Origin: Lampropedia aestuarii
GTDB taxonomy: Bacteria; Pseudomonadota; Gammaproteobacteria; Burkholderiales; Burkholderiaceae_C
NCBI RefSeq assembly: GCF_004803635.1
Contig: NZ_SSWX01000002.1
Location: 227,195 to 291,194 of the forward strand
Direction of reading: 5' to 3'
Length of the DNA: 64,000 nt
A model generated the notes under the pieces. The model did not search any database, had not been told where the DNA came from, and was given only the letters and a program-made list of their open reading frames with translations. Of this stretch, positions 26,980 through 36,803 are shown piece after piece; within the stretch, counting starts at the first letter, position 1; the number at the start of each line of letters is the position of its first letter. The translations under genes were made by a program, and so were the position numbers.

Positions 26980-29605
26980 TCACAACCCCTATAAACAGTG
27001 GCAAAGGCCGCGCGTCCTGCAATCGGCTAAAGCCTTTTCTTGCCGCGCCTGCGGTCGTCATTTCAAGCATGGCTTGGCCCATTGCGTTTCTTGTTGAGTC
27101 TTCTTGGAATGTGGCGAATTGGCCGCCTCTTGGCGGCGACATCATTAGGTAATTCCACTGCACATCCACCCCAGTAAGAATCGTTTTCGCGCCGCGCTGC
27201 TCCCACTCCACATCGCCCTGGTATGGCGTACCGGCAGGCTTGACCTCAAGGGTTTGCGGGGTAGGTTTAATTTTTGGCCAAGATCCCCCGCCCGTCCATC
27301 CCGATCCAATCGTCCCCCATGGCCCACCACCCCACACGGGATGAATTTGCGGGATCGGCCAATTAATGCTCCTGATGTAGCTTGTGATTACATCCCCTTT
27401 TCGCAGTCCAGCCCAATCGCCATCATCCGCAAAATTACATGCCACCACCGATTTATTCGGACCACCTGTTACGGTGACTTTGATTCGACTCGCGCCCCAT
27501 CCCCCAGACTGATCTACCCAATGAATGGGGTATCTTGTTGGATCGACCTGCCAGCCTAGGGATAGCTGGTATTCAATCTCTGAACGCCCGTTGTTCCACT
27601 TCGCGTGCACAAAAATCAGTGCGTTGCGGTTGTAGAAAGGAACGCAGGCGCCCACAGCCAAGGATTGGCCACCATAAACCGTTGTTGTAGTGCGCTCCCG
27701 TTGGTAGTACCGGGCTCGGTACAAAAAACCTGGCGCACCATACTGCAGCCCTTCATAATCGAATATGAAGTAAGGCTCGCTGTAACCCAAATCCTTGCCT
27801 ACGATCTTGGTTGTTGTCACGGTATCGCTGCGCAATTCCTCACGGTAGTCATAGTCCGTGGTGTAGATTCCGCCTGCCACGCGCGCCGTGCCTGACTCTT
27901 GTGTGCGTTCGAATGTGCCCACCTGCATGCACGATGGAAATGCAGGGCTATCCGAGAAATGCGAAACGCCATCCTCGCGGTGCTGTTTGACGACTTTCAG
28001 AGTATTACCGCTGTAGTAGCCATACAAAACTGTGTCCCAGCGCTGTGGGTAGCCGCTCAGCTTATTGGGGTCGTGCCACATCTCAGTGCGCAAATCGATA
28101 TTGCCGCCTAGTGCTGTGCTGGGCACTTTGAAATCTATATGCGGGACGTAGGGGCCAGAAGCCACCCGTGTTGCACCGCCGCTGGCCACAGCCAAAGGCG
28201 CCAGCTCCATATTGCGCCAATAATTGATCTCGAAATCGAAATCCTGTGAGTCCCAGAATGGGAGCCTGCTGGCCACCGTATTCCTTCCAGAGCGCCACAT
28301 TTTGAACTCGATTGCGGCTCGCTCCTGCGGCGCAACCTGCGCCAACCCATCAAACAGGCGGCGAAAATATCGCATCAAGGTGCCTTCAGTCTCCTGGTCC
28401 AACTGCACCCACCATGCAGGCCTTTTGCCATCAAAGCTGCTCGCGCCGATATTGACTTTCATCTTGAATCCGTGGGCGATCAGCATTCCGGTTTCTTCCA
28501 CTGGATCGTTGATTCTTCGTTCGATGCAGGTGTTATAGCCCTCTCGCCCATGGTCAGCAAAAGCCCAGCCGCAAGTATCGAACAGTGCAGAGTGCTGGTA
28601 AAAGCCACCGGTACCACCCACGCGAACGATGGCACCGGCCTTGCGCCAAGCCTCTCTTGATCCGTCTTCTGGGAACAGCTCGCCTGTTGGCATGCCGCCA
28701 AATGTATCTAGCAATTCGAGCAATTCATCATCCCCCACCGAGCGCACAAACGCCTTAAACCCAGCTGTGGCTGTGGTGGGCACAACCGGCAGCGGCATGG
28801 CATCTACCCATTGCCCTACCACTTGCACAAGCCACGGCTTACCATCGCCAGCAATCGTGACTGCATGTGTGCGTGAGTAATGAAAGTCATAGCGCACTTG
28901 GCCATCGGCAATGGGTTCGCCGCTGCAAGCGATTGGAGTTATTCCCTCCAGCTCCTGGGCAATTTCCTTTTGGTACTCTTTGGGGATAGCCAGGTAAGCC
29001 CCCTCGTACACAGCATCACCCGTCACGCCCGATGGAATGCCCTGCTGGCCATAGCCAAGCACGCACTGCACCAGCTTTTGCATGGCTCCTGAGTACCACG
29101 ATGGGTAGAGCTTGTCGTATTGCGTGAAAAGCATGTCAGGGTTGACCGCACCCAAAGGTCGAAGATCCTGAAACGCCACAGGCACATTGAAGCGCTCAAG
29201 CTCCACACTGGCCGGCGCCATCCCCTGCCCGTACTGCACAAGCCGCTTGCGGCATGTCTGAGTCAATGAAATTCGGACCTTGCCGTTCTCTGCCAGATTC
29301 ACCCGCGTGACAGTCGGCACCCCGCTAAACAGCATGGGCGCACGCGTGGGATCGGTGGCAAATTTGGTTGCAGCTGGCGGTGGCGGCTCATTCTGGCTCA
29401 GCACCACCACTTTAAAGACGCCCCCCATATCGCGCAAAATGGCCTCTCGGCCACTTGGGAGCACACGGCGCCAGCGCAAGCTATCCAGTTCGGATACCTG
29501 CTTGAAGTTACTCAGGCGCTTGGCGAGAAACGATACTGCTGCGGCATCTTCTGTCGATAGCTCGGCATCCTCTGCGAAGCGCCCATACGGTCTGGGCGCA
29601 TGCAT
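26972..29605 (-). CDS. Large phage virion protein, unknown
   Basis: 877 residues, rich in aromatic residues, Gly and Pro and in beta-type sequence, with no membrane segment. Its ATG follows the stop of the upstream gene by one base (TGATATG), and its end overlaps the start of the repeat protein, so the genes are translationally coupled. I recognise no domain. The C-terminal region has a Trp/Gly-rich stretch (HPVWGGGPWGTIGSGWTGGG). A baseplate- or tail-tip-like role is a guess from position. Confidence 0.65.
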   Translation of the reverse strand: MHAPRPYGRFAEDAELSTEDAAAVSFLAKRLSNFKQVSELDSLRWRRVLPSGREAILRDMGGVFKVVVLSQNEPPPPAATKFATDPTRAPMLFSGVPTVTRVNLAENGKVRISLTQTCRKRLVQYGQGMAPASVELERFNVPVAFQDLRPLGAVNPDMLFTQYDKLYPSWYSGAMQKLVQCVLGYGQQGIPSGVTGDAVYEGAYLAIPKEYQKEIAQELEGITPIACSGEPIADGQVRYDFHYSRTHAVTIAGDGKPWLVQVVGQWVDAMPLPVVPTTATAGFKAFVRSVGDDELLELLDTFGGMPTGELFPEDGSREAWRKAGAIVRVGGTGGFYQHSALFDTCGWAFADHGREGYNTCIERRINDPVEETGMLIAHGFKMKVNIGASSFDGKRPAWWVQLDQETEGTLMRYFRRLFDGLAQVAPQERAAIEFKMWRSGRNTVASRLPFWDSQDFDFEINYWRNMELAPLAVASGGATRVASGPYVPHIDFKVPSTALGGNIDLRTEMWHDPNKLSGYPQRWDTVLYGYYSGNTLKVVKQHREDGVSHFSDSPAFPSCMQVGTFERTQESGTARVAGGIYTTDYDYREELRSDTVTTTKIVGKDLGYSEPYFIFDYEGLQYGAPGFLYRARYYQRERTTTTVYGGQSLAVGACVPFYNRNALIFVHAKWNNGRSEIEYQLSLGWQVDPTRYPIHWVDQSGGWGASRIKVTVTGGPNKSVVACNFADDGDWAGLRKGDVITSYIRSINWPIPQIHPVWGGGPWGTIGSGWTGGGSWPKIKPTPQTLEVKPAGTPYQGDVEWEQRGAKTILTGVDVQWNYLMMSPPRGGQFATFQEDSTRNAMGQAMLEMTTAGAARKGFSRLQDARPLPLFIGVVNE

Positions 29606-29606
29606 A

Positions 29607-30203
29607 TCACTGGGTCAGTTCTGTGCGATAGCCGACACGGAAGGTGCCGCCGTTCTGGAACGACTGCGGTGCTGGATACAGGCTGGCAGAAAGCAGCACG
29701 CCCGTGGTAGCGCCTTTGGCCGAAGCTGTCAGCAGCGCAGCACCTGTCACATTCACCACCGATTCAGTGGCGAATGTCACCTCGACTTCATTGCCGAAAT
29801 TATCGATGTGCGTATCGTCGGCTGCATTTGCCTTCGGTGTCCAAGGAATTCGAGTTGTCAGTGTGTAGCCCTCGGTTTGGCTCACAATCTCAGATGCCAC
29901 AGTGGAGAAACTGGAAGCGGCCCAGTTGAATGCGGGGGCCGTATTGCCAGAAAACAGAGCAATGAAGTAACCCGCTGGCTTTGGTGTAGTGCCATAGGCC
30001 ACATTCAAGTCATGCAACAAACCTTCTTTCATGCGCAGGTTGCGCGACACATGGCGCGTGCCGTCCGCAGCATCCAGGACGAAATGGCCAGAGACACGCA
30101 CCGACTCGCGTGGAAATACAATGCCCTCCGGTGTCACCTCATAGTGATCGGCGGCCAAGGATTCGAGCATTGCGCCAGCCAGGCGCTTAGAAACGTTGAG
30201 CAT
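29607..30203 (-). CDS. Phage virion protein, unknown
   Basis: 198 residues from the ATG at 30203, with AGGAG 7 bases upstream. The middle has beta-rich sequence typical of small phage structural proteins (GYFIALFSGNTAPAFNWAAS, SEIVSQTEGYTLTTR). It ends GTFRVGYRTELTQ. First gene after element copy B. No family named. Confidence 0.65.
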   Translation of the reverse strand: MLNVSKRLAGAMLESLAADHYEVTPEGIVFPRESVRVSGHFVLDAADGTRHVSRNLRMKEGLLHDLNVAYGTTPKPAGYFIALFSGNTAPAFNWAASSFSTVASEIVSQTEGYTLTTRIPWTPKANAADDTHIDNFGNEVEVTFATESVVNVTGAALLTASAKGATTGVLLSASLYPAPQSFQNGGTFRVGYRTELTQ

Positions 30204-30256
30204 GAGCAAACTCCTGTGTAGATGCTATGAGTCTGCCAGCGGCGTAGCTTTTAACG

Positions 30257-30272
30257 AAACCCTATGCAGGTT
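30257..30272 (-). promoter_or_regulatory. Phage 16-bp element, copy B
   Basis: Minus strand reads AACCTGCATAGGGTTT. It overlaps the stop codon of the upstream gene and ends 53 bases before the next ATG, which has an ordinary AGGAG site. Core identical to copy A over CCTGCATAGGGTTT. Confidence 0.65.
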
Positions 30273-31449
30273 GGAGAACGGTCAGAAGGCGCTCGCCCAC
30301 CAGCACCGTCGCGCCAGCTGTCGCCGCAATGCCGGTAAGCACCGTTCTGTGCAACTCCACAATTTCACCCTCTGAGGTTCCAACCACGTAGCCATTAGCA
30401 GAAAGCCACAAGGCAGCTGCATTGCCACCGGCCAATTCGCCAAGCTGCTCTGCAGGCACTAGCGTGGCGCTGCCCTGGATAGGAGGCTGGCCGGCCAATC
30501 TGCGCACCACCAGGTCATCGGGCTGCGTGCCGGAGAGGAAAACAATGTGATCCACTTGGCCAACCCATATCCCGCCCTCCACCGGTGCCACAAAGGTAAT
30601 GCGCTGGGGCAATTGCACAAAGTCGTGCCTGCAGTCGTGCAGGTGCACTGCCATTGGTTTTGAGAAATGTAGGGTGCGCGCCGTGCATGTCAGCAGTCGG
30701 CCACGCCAATGGTGCATGAATCTGCCAGATGGCATGGCATCCAAGTGCTGGAACTCAGGCGAGCCACCCAGCGCCGGCGGGGCCACAACATCGGCCGCCT
30801 GGGCTGATACCAGGTAATCGCCCACACGCTGCAGCTCACGGCTGCCAGGCTTTGTCATGTAAAGTCGAACGCCAGTCACCGAATCATCGAGCGAAAACGG
30901 GAACGAAACCCGCAGTCCACCGGACTGTGCTGGACCAAAAGCCACCTCAGACACCGACGACTCCAGACTGCCGCGCAGCCAGGAAACGGCCACCCCATAA
31001 TCACCTGGCGGCAGGCTGCCATCAAGATCAGACACTGCAGGCATGCCGGGTGTGTGCATCTGCAACGGCTCTGCCTTTGTTCCGTCGTACACAAAAATGC
31101 CATCAGCGCCAGCAACAGCCACGCGCTGGTCAATCACACAATGGCTGGCCCAACTGCCGCCAAGGTCGGCCAGTTCCTCATAACTCCAGTCATCGGGGTG
31201 AATTTTGACCCAGCGCGTGCCAAGCACGCCAAACAGATCACCATGCAACGCGCTGAACCACAGGTGCTTATAGGGCGTCTGCGTGACCGCGCGCACCTGG
31301 CCGCGCATGTTCAGGCGGCCAGTTTCGGTAATGTCCACGTTCAGGGCTTCTCGCACCCACACTGCAGGCGAATCCCCGCCGCGTACTAGGGCAGCATCCT
31401 CTGCGCGATTATTGATTCCTGCCAGCGGCATCAGTCTTGTGTCGGCCAT
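30262..31449 (-). CDS. Phage virion protein, beta-propeller-like
   Basis: 395 residues with AAGGAG upstream of the ATG. The sequence alternates short beta blades with Gly/Asp turns (VRAVTQTPYKHLWFSALHGDLFGVLG, RVAVAGADGIFVYDGTK, GGIWVGQVDHIVFLSG), a pattern seen in propeller-type stabilisation or tail proteins of podoviruses. No exact family is recognised. Its start overlaps the end of the 980-residue fibre-like gene. Confidence 0.65.
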   Translation of the reverse strand: MADTRLMPLAGINNRAEDAALVRGGDSPAVWVREALNVDITETGRLNMRGQVRAVTQTPYKHLWFSALHGDLFGVLGTRWVKIHPDDWSYEELADLGGSWASHCVIDQRVAVAGADGIFVYDGTKAEPLQMHTPGMPAVSDLDGSLPPGDYGVAVSWLRGSLESSVSEVAFGPAQSGGLRVSFPFSLDDSVTGVRLYMTKPGSRELQRVGDYLVSAQAADVVAPPALGGSPEFQHLDAMPSGRFMHHWRGRLLTCTARTLHFSKPMAVHLHDCRHDFVQLPQRITFVAPVEGGIWVGQVDHIVFLSGTQPDDLVVRRLAGQPPIQGSATLVPAEQLGELAGGNAAALWLSANGYVVGTSEGEIVELHRTVLTGIAATAGATVLVGERLLTVLQPA

Positions 31450-34373
31450 GCTAATGGGCTCCTTGACATATCGGCATTGCCATCTGGGGTGATGAAATGC
31501 ACCAAGTTTTTAACATCCGGCACACCGGCTCTCATTGCGTCGTAGCCAAGAAAGCGAATGTCTTGGGCTGATTGACCGGCTTCTGGTGTTCCAGTCACAC
31601 GCATGCGCTTATCAAATTCAGACATCGCGTAGTCCATTTCAAGAGCATCCACTCCATGAGGCTTAATTTCACGAATCCAATGTGAAAGCCAAGCAGTCCC
31701 ATATTTAGAAATCTCAAAACCTTGAAATTCAGGATTTCTAGGCGGGCCAGCATATAGGCTTTGCCGCATGAATACAGGCCCACCACGCGAGCTGCCTAGA
31801 CTGCTAGATGCCCATCCAGAAAGCTGCATCTGCCTGTGAAAATGTTGCACCTCATGCTTCGAACCCAAAAATGGATCACGATAAACACCCGAGGGCATCA
31901 CATAGTGCGTAGGGTCCACTGGACCCAAGCTGGCAAAACGCACGATTGGATTGCCCAGCTTCATTGTGTCTGAGCTGTCGTAATGCTCAGTCACCAAATC
32001 ACCGCCCAACATGACATGAAAACGCACCTCTAGCGAATTCAGTCCTTCTGGATACAAATATCTGTGCCAATTCTCTATTGCCAAATCGCCAAATTGGGCG
32101 CTCGGCAAAGGACCCCAGCGTGGGTATATTGATTGATCTGGGACCGGGTTGAGGCGAAGCCATGCACGACCGAATACGACACCTGGTGCCCTTTCACCCC
32201 CATCGCTGTTAACGTAGTGCAGCAAACGAAAGGGGTGGTTGCGAACAGCTTGCGGCGGAGCCTCTACAGTCGCATAAATTGCGTGTGGGCTGAATGCAGG
32301 ACGTGGCGGATCAAATACCATCGCATTAGGAAACCCAGCTACCAATACGGCCCTGTTCTTATTGCCCAGCGTAGCTGTACCAAAAGCGGTTTCACCATCG
32401 ACGTCGATGCTGATATTCTCAATGTTCCCGGTTTGAAACTCATGCACAGCGGGTTCATTCGACGACTTCCACCCAGTCACATACACCAGCCGGGTGCTTT
32501 GCATATCCCACGGGAATTTAGGTATTCCAACGCCCCCGCTATTGAAGCCCCTGGGAAAAATAGAACGGTTGGGGTCTGGTGGCTCCGGTGGTGGAATGTA
32601 GGCGTTATAGACAAGGTGGCTTGCTGGAATACGTGACGGGTCAAATCCACGAAACTCTCGAATCTTGGTTCGATACTCGACCTGCGCCCTGCCGAAAACT
32701 TGGTGTGAATCCCCCTGCACATCATAGTCCTGCCACTGCAACCTGACAAAAGGCCTCCCAAACGCTTGTAATTCGGTCCCTTCAAATTGCAACTCGGGCG
32801 TGAGATTTTTGAGTGTGGCAAAGCCAAACCAGTCGGATGACTTGCTCCACCTTGCCAGAATTTCATTCCAACGGATACCCACGTCATGGTTGCTGGCGCG
32901 AAAAGCGTCTATACCTTGCACGCCAAGATACCGGGTCCATAGTTGCACAACTGGCCCATCAACTTGAGGCGGCTCAATGCTCCAGCGTGGCTCTATTGCA
33001 ATTGAGCGTAACGCTTCGGAAAGCCACGCCCGGCCAAAAACTATCGAATCAAAATTTCCAAGGCGCTCGTAGTACCGTCGCGTATTTTTTACGTCAGCCG
33101 TTCCAAACGCCAACTCCGGCGCAATGCCATCGGGCCCAATGGGGCGCATGTCGTTGTGAACAGCGTTATACCGACTTGAAAAATAAGAGTCCCATCCACT
33201 AGGCGCTATCACACGCTCAGCTAAGTCAGCTAAGTTCGCACCAAAATTTAGACTGTCGATGCCCCGTATGTCGATTGTGCGAGCATTGTTGTAGATGTTG
33301 GTGTAGCCAAACCGCAGACCAGTGAACCCATACACCTCCATCGCACGGTTGATGTTCTCAATAGCAGTCCAGTGGCCAAAAATACCGCCTTCGGTCTCAG
33401 CGCTTGGAGTCTGACTGACGTAACGCAGCATCATTTGGGCTTCAACCCAACCAAAACGGTACTGCTCACCTTCAGTTGCATGGAAGCCGATAGGCTCTAT
33501 CTGCAGGCGTAAGTTTTGAAGATAGGAAGCGCCCCCCATCGCGCCGGTGCGCCAACCTATCAAGAATAGGCTTTGATCGACAGGCCGAATGGTCGAGCCA
33601 AACGTTTGCGAATCCCATGCATCCGGTTTTACTTCTCGCGCTTTGTCTTGCACACGGGGGTTGCCCATGGCAATCATGTTATCGATGCCCCGCGCACGAA
33701 AATCACGAAGTGTGTGGCTCACCCAAGCGCTGCCATAGCTGGCCGACTGAACGCCGCCGACTGCTGCGAAACCGCGCACCTCATGCGAGAGCCATGCCTG
33801 GCCCAAAGCCATAGACTGAATACCTGAAGGGCGAGGGTAAAACTCACGATGGCTTAGTCTGGCACTGCCATACAGGTTTCTCGGGTTGATGTTGCCTGCG
33901 CGCAGGTATTGGTCTCGGTTAAAGGCTCTCGTCTGTCCAAATGCAAGAAAGCTAGAACCTACATGCTCTATATCTCTCGTCCAATTCGATAGCGAAGTTT
34001 GGCCAAATACCCCAGACTGAATGCCAGTCGGCCAAATATCCTGGCTCTTTGAAACAGTCGCTGAGCCAAACCTATTGCCAGACAAAATGCCACTTGGCCG
34101 CAGTAGTCGCGCATTGTTGTAGATCTGACTCTTGCCAAGTACATGACTACTCCAACCTGCTGCTTGTAGTGTGCGACGCATTGAAACGACTTCAGCGTCG
34201 CCAGTGCTCAGGCCATCCCAAGACAAAGGAAAAATGTAACGGTCTTCTCCAATTGGCGATTCACTATCACCAAAATTTAAAGCGACCCTATCCCCAGCTG
34301 GTGGCAAATAATCGCCAGCTATAAAATTCAAAGCGACTTTATCGCCTTCAGGTGGGTCGTAGATCGTTACCAA
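31431..34373 (-). CDS. Large repeat-built phage tail or fibre protein
   Basis: 980 residues. It opens with PPEGDKVALNF and PPAGDRVALNFG, two copies of a short beta unit, then has many 22-30-residue units with the pattern G-[IW]-x-S-x2-[FLY]-G-x-[AST]-x-[LVI]-x4-R, for example PSGIQSMALGQAWLSHEVRGF. The regular spacing suggests a beta-solenoid fibre. The start codon is TTG just after the stop of the previous gene, without a clear ribosome site, so coupled translation is likely and the start is less sure. Some units are degenerate. Confidence 0.75.
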   Translation of the reverse strand: MVTIYDPPEGDKVALNFIAGDYLPPAGDRVALNFGDSESPIGEDRYIFPLSWDGLSTGDAEVVSMRRTLQAAGWSSHVLGKSQIYNNARLLRPSGILSGNRFGSATVSKSQDIWPTGIQSGVFGQTSLSNWTRDIEHVGSSFLAFGQTRAFNRDQYLRAGNINPRNLYGSARLSHREFYPRPSGIQSMALGQAWLSHEVRGFAAVGGVQSASYGSAWVSHTLRDFRARGIDNMIAMGNPRVQDKAREVKPDAWDSQTFGSTIRPVDQSLFLIGWRTGAMGGASYLQNLRLQIEPIGFHATEGEQYRFGWVEAQMMLRYVSQTPSAETEGGIFGHWTAIENINRAMEVYGFTGLRFGYTNIYNNARTIDIRGIDSLNFGANLADLAERVIAPSGWDSYFSSRYNAVHNDMRPIGPDGIAPELAFGTADVKNTRRYYERLGNFDSIVFGRAWLSEALRSIAIEPRWSIEPPQVDGPVVQLWTRYLGVQGIDAFRASNHDVGIRWNEILARWSKSSDWFGFATLKNLTPELQFEGTELQAFGRPFVRLQWQDYDVQGDSHQVFGRAQVEYRTKIREFRGFDPSRIPASHLVYNAYIPPPEPPDPNRSIFPRGFNSGGVGIPKFPWDMQSTRLVYVTGWKSSNEPAVHEFQTGNIENISIDVDGETAFGTATLGNKNRAVLVAGFPNAMVFDPPRPAFSPHAIYATVEAPPQAVRNHPFRLLHYVNSDGGERAPGVVFGRAWLRLNPVPDQSIYPRWGPLPSAQFGDLAIENWHRYLYPEGLNSLEVRFHVMLGGDLVTEHYDSSDTMKLGNPIVRFASLGPVDPTHYVMPSGVYRDPFLGSKHEVQHFHRQMQLSGWASSSLGSSRGGPVFMRQSLYAGPPRNPEFQGFEISKYGTAWLSHWIREIKPHGVDALEMDYAMSEFDKRMRVTGTPEAGQSAQDIRFLGYDAMRAGVPDVKNLVHFITPDGNADMSRSPLAWPTQD

Positions 34374-34374
34374 T

Positions 34375-34737
34375 TCACACTTTCGGCGTCAAATCAGAGC
34401 CAATCACATCATTTCGCCCATCAAGCCTGGCGATAACATCATACTTTAGCAATGGATTTAAATTTGGAATGAGCCATGTTCCATCAACCCCGGATTTGGT
34501 TTTTGCAACAAATAATCCATCCAGTGAAGCCAACTTCGAACGAATTCTAATAATAATTTCCGCAGAAACCGGAATCCAGTCATCGGTCACAATTCCATCA
34601 GGATGCGCCCCCGAAAGGCTACCGCGACCATTTGAAATAACTCCAACATAACCCACACCTAATAACTCAGGTGTTTTATTAGAGATTGCGAGCAAAAGAT
34701 CGTCATCTATAAATACACTTTCATAAGAAACCGCCAT
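34375..34737 (-). CDS. Small phage virion protein, unknown
   Basis: 120 residues from the ATG at 34737, which overlaps the preceding stop (TGATG). Beta-rich, with Gly turns and no Cys (LLGVGYVGVISNGRGS, WLIPNLNPLLKYDVIARLDG). DNA composition is more AT-rich than the genes on either side, as in the next gene upstream. No family recognised. Confidence 0.6.
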   Translation of the reverse strand: MAVSYESVFIDDDLLLAISNKTPELLGVGYVGVISNGRGSLSGAHPDGIVTDDWIPVSAEIIIRIRSKLASLDGLFVAKTKSGVDGTWLIPNLNPLLKYDVIARLDGRNDVIGSDLTPKV

Positions 34738-35672
34738 CACTCATTCTCCAGCAAGTAACCAAAATCAGGACTAGCCGGATAGGCTCTAGCGTTCCAATAT
34801 GAAAGATATAGTTTATCAACGCCAGAAAAATCAAGAACAACATCAGAATAAATATCCGAATGTCCTAATTGCACCGTGAAAATTCTTCTAAAAACAGCAC
34901 CTTCACCGGTGCCTGATACTGGATAATAAATTGGCGCAACAATGGGCACAAGTCCTGACGTTTTCTTTGCTGTGCCGCCAGACCTATAAGCCCACGTTGG
35001 CGAAGTTGAATAATCAGACGAATTCGTAGCAAAAACAGTGACATCAGTTCCTGCAACACCAGGTGCGTTTAAATCAGCAACAATTGCAAATCCATCACTC
35101 AGTGCGCCATCATTTTTCCTCTGACGTTCTACATGAAAAAAACTGCAGCTTTTATAAAAAACCTGTCCTGCTGCAGATGTCTGCCTGATAAAGCTTGCAC
35201 CAATGGATACCGTCAAAGAATCGCCGGTATACCTCAAATAATCTCCAGCATGATCTTCGTAGATAGTAGAATGCGACAAGCCAGTTGATGAGGTCGATGC
35301 AATTGTTGATAAGGCTCTACCAGATGGCTCTCCAGCATCTGAAATTCTGTCGCACACAGCCCATCCAATCGTATAAAAGGTTGTTGCCGGAGCTGAAATT
35401 TGAAATGTCTTCTCGATTCTAAATCCAACAAATATTGGACTCTCCGACTGCAATGAATCGGTAAAGCTATAGAACATCCACTTAGATGCCCAAGGTGGAT
35501 TACTACTGCTTGGAGGCGCTTGAGATACATCTCCATCAACATCATATCTATTAGCATGCGCAAACGAACTCAGGCCTATCGCTAACAAATAATCATGCAT
35601 ACCTTTCATTGCGGCATGGGTGACGGATTGTGTCGGAAAACTTCTAAATAGCTTTCCTGTTGCTTTAGCCAT
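34737..35672 (-). CDS. Phage virion protein, AT-rich, unknown
   Basis: 311 residues, rich in Ser, Thr, Tyr and Gly, with beta-type sequence throughout and no membrane segment. A GGGGG ribosome-like stretch lies upstream and the start overlaps the previous stop. It is noticeably richer in A/T than its neighbours, a sign that the 34.4-36.3 kb segment may have been exchanged with another phage, as is common for receptor-facing proteins. No family recognised. Confidence 0.65.
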   Translation of the reverse strand: MAKATGKLFRSFPTQSVTHAAMKGMHDYLLAIGLSSFAHANRYDVDGDVSQAPPSSSNPPWASKWMFYSFTDSLQSESPIFVGFRIEKTFQISAPATTFYTIGWAVCDRISDAGEPSGRALSTIASTSSTGLSHSTIYEDHAGDYLRYTGDSLTVSIGASFIRQTSAAGQVFYKSCSFFHVERQRKNDGALSDGFAIVADLNAPGVAGTDVTVFATNSSDYSTSPTWAYRSGGTAKKTSGLVPIVAPIYYPVSGTGEGAVFRRIFTVQLGHSDIYSDVVLDFSGVDKLYLSYWNARAYPASPDFGYLLENE

Positions 35673-36336
35673 TTTTTTCTACCCCCATTGGACTCTCATG
35701 ATGCCAGCATGCTTTTTGATCGAACCACAAAGCGTATTCCTCATAAAACTGCTGCTCATCTTTTCCAGAAGAAATCGCTGATTGGACAAAAGAAATAGCC
35801 AATTTCTGGCTATCCAAGTCATTAGGATTTGGAAATTTGGATTCAGCAACATACATCTGAAAAGTCGGCAGTGTCACAACCTTTTCCCAATCGATACCGC
35901 CCGCTCGACGCGTCATCCCGAACACTGCTGTTGCATCAATGCCGCTTGGGATTGAGACCATTTGCGCCGGCGGCTTGTCTCTGACCTCCTGCGCCTGCTC
36001 ACTTTCAGCCATCGAGTCGCTTAAAGGCAACTCTGGCTGCAATAACAGGTCTGCGAGCATGGGTGGCAGCTTTGGCCGGAAGCTCTCCGGGGTCAAATCA
36101 CTATTAGCCACAGGAATGCAGTCTGCGCAATCATGTGCATCGACATTAACGAGTGCTTTTGACAACCCACCATGCGACACCTTGATGTCGTGCCTCATTG
36201 ACGCATTCAGGGTCGCAACCGTCCCATCCTTCGCCCTGATAGAAAACGCACCAAATTCGCCAACGATGATGGACTCTATGACCTTGCCGCGCAGTTCTTC
36301 TGTCAAAACTTGCGACAGCTCTATAGTGGATTGCAT
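35665..36336 (-). CDS. Phage protein, unknown
   Basis: 223 residues. The N-terminal 65 residues could form a small beta domain (GKVIESIIVGEFGAFSIRAKDG), then a Pro-rich linker (RPKLPPMLADLLLQPELPLSD), then a compact acidic C-terminal region (ISSGKDEQQFYEEYALWFDQ). Four Cys are scattered. Overlaps the next gene by 8 bases. No family recognised. Confidence 0.6.
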   Translation of the reverse strand: MQSTIELSQVLTEELRGKVIESIIVGEFGAFSIRAKDGTVATLNASMRHDIKVSHGGLSKALVNVDAHDCADCIPVANSDLTPESFRPKLPPMLADLLLQPELPLSDSMAESEQAQEVRDKPPAQMVSIPSGIDATAVFGMTRRAGGIDWEKVVTLPTFQMYVAESKFPNPNDLDSQKLAISFVQSAISSGKDEQQFYEEYALWFDQKACWHHESPMGVEKNG

Positions 36337-36342
36337 AGGCCT

Positions 36343-36750
36343 TTAAACCCTGAAAATGCGGTTGACCCCGTTATCCCACACACAAATAATGTCGCCCCCG
36401 TTGGGTGTGATGGGCAAGCCAGTTGCTGTATCGATGTAGGCAATTAGCGGGCTGGTCGATTCAGTGCCAGAGTCTTTGTAGATCACGATGGCCTCTATGC
36501 TCGGTCCAGACACACCAACAAATGTGCAATCTGCCGCATCGGCAGCACCATTGGTCGTTGTTTTGGATGTCAAAGTGACTGGCGTGGTGACACGCGCCGC
36601 TGGCGGAACATCTGAAATGTATTCGTGTGTGTCTACGTTAATAACGTAGGAGCCGGTATCTACCAAAACCACTTTGATGACATCGGATAGCCAGTTGAAG
36701 TTGCCTTCGAGGAAGCGCTGCCGCGCCTTGGAGAGCAAAGTATTTGCCAT
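36343..36750 (-). CDS. Small phage structural protein, unknown
   Basis: 135 residues with a very strong AAGGAGG site. The pattern MANTLLSKARQRFLEGNFNWLSDVIKVVLVDT, with the later beta part IEAIVIYKDSGTESTSPLIAYID, resembles small virion structural proteins common in tailed phages. Exact role unknown. Confidence 0.65.
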   Translation of the reverse strand: MANTLLSKARQRFLEGNFNWLSDVIKVVLVDTGSYVINVDTHEYISDVPPAARVTTPVTLTSKTTTNGAADAADCTFVGVSGPSIEAIVIYKDSGTESTSPLIAYIDTATGLPITPNGGDIICVWDNGVNRIFRV

Positions 36751-36803
36751 TAGAACCCCTCCTTAGGGATTGAATGGCGCACTCCTGCGCACCAAAAAAA
36801 GAA

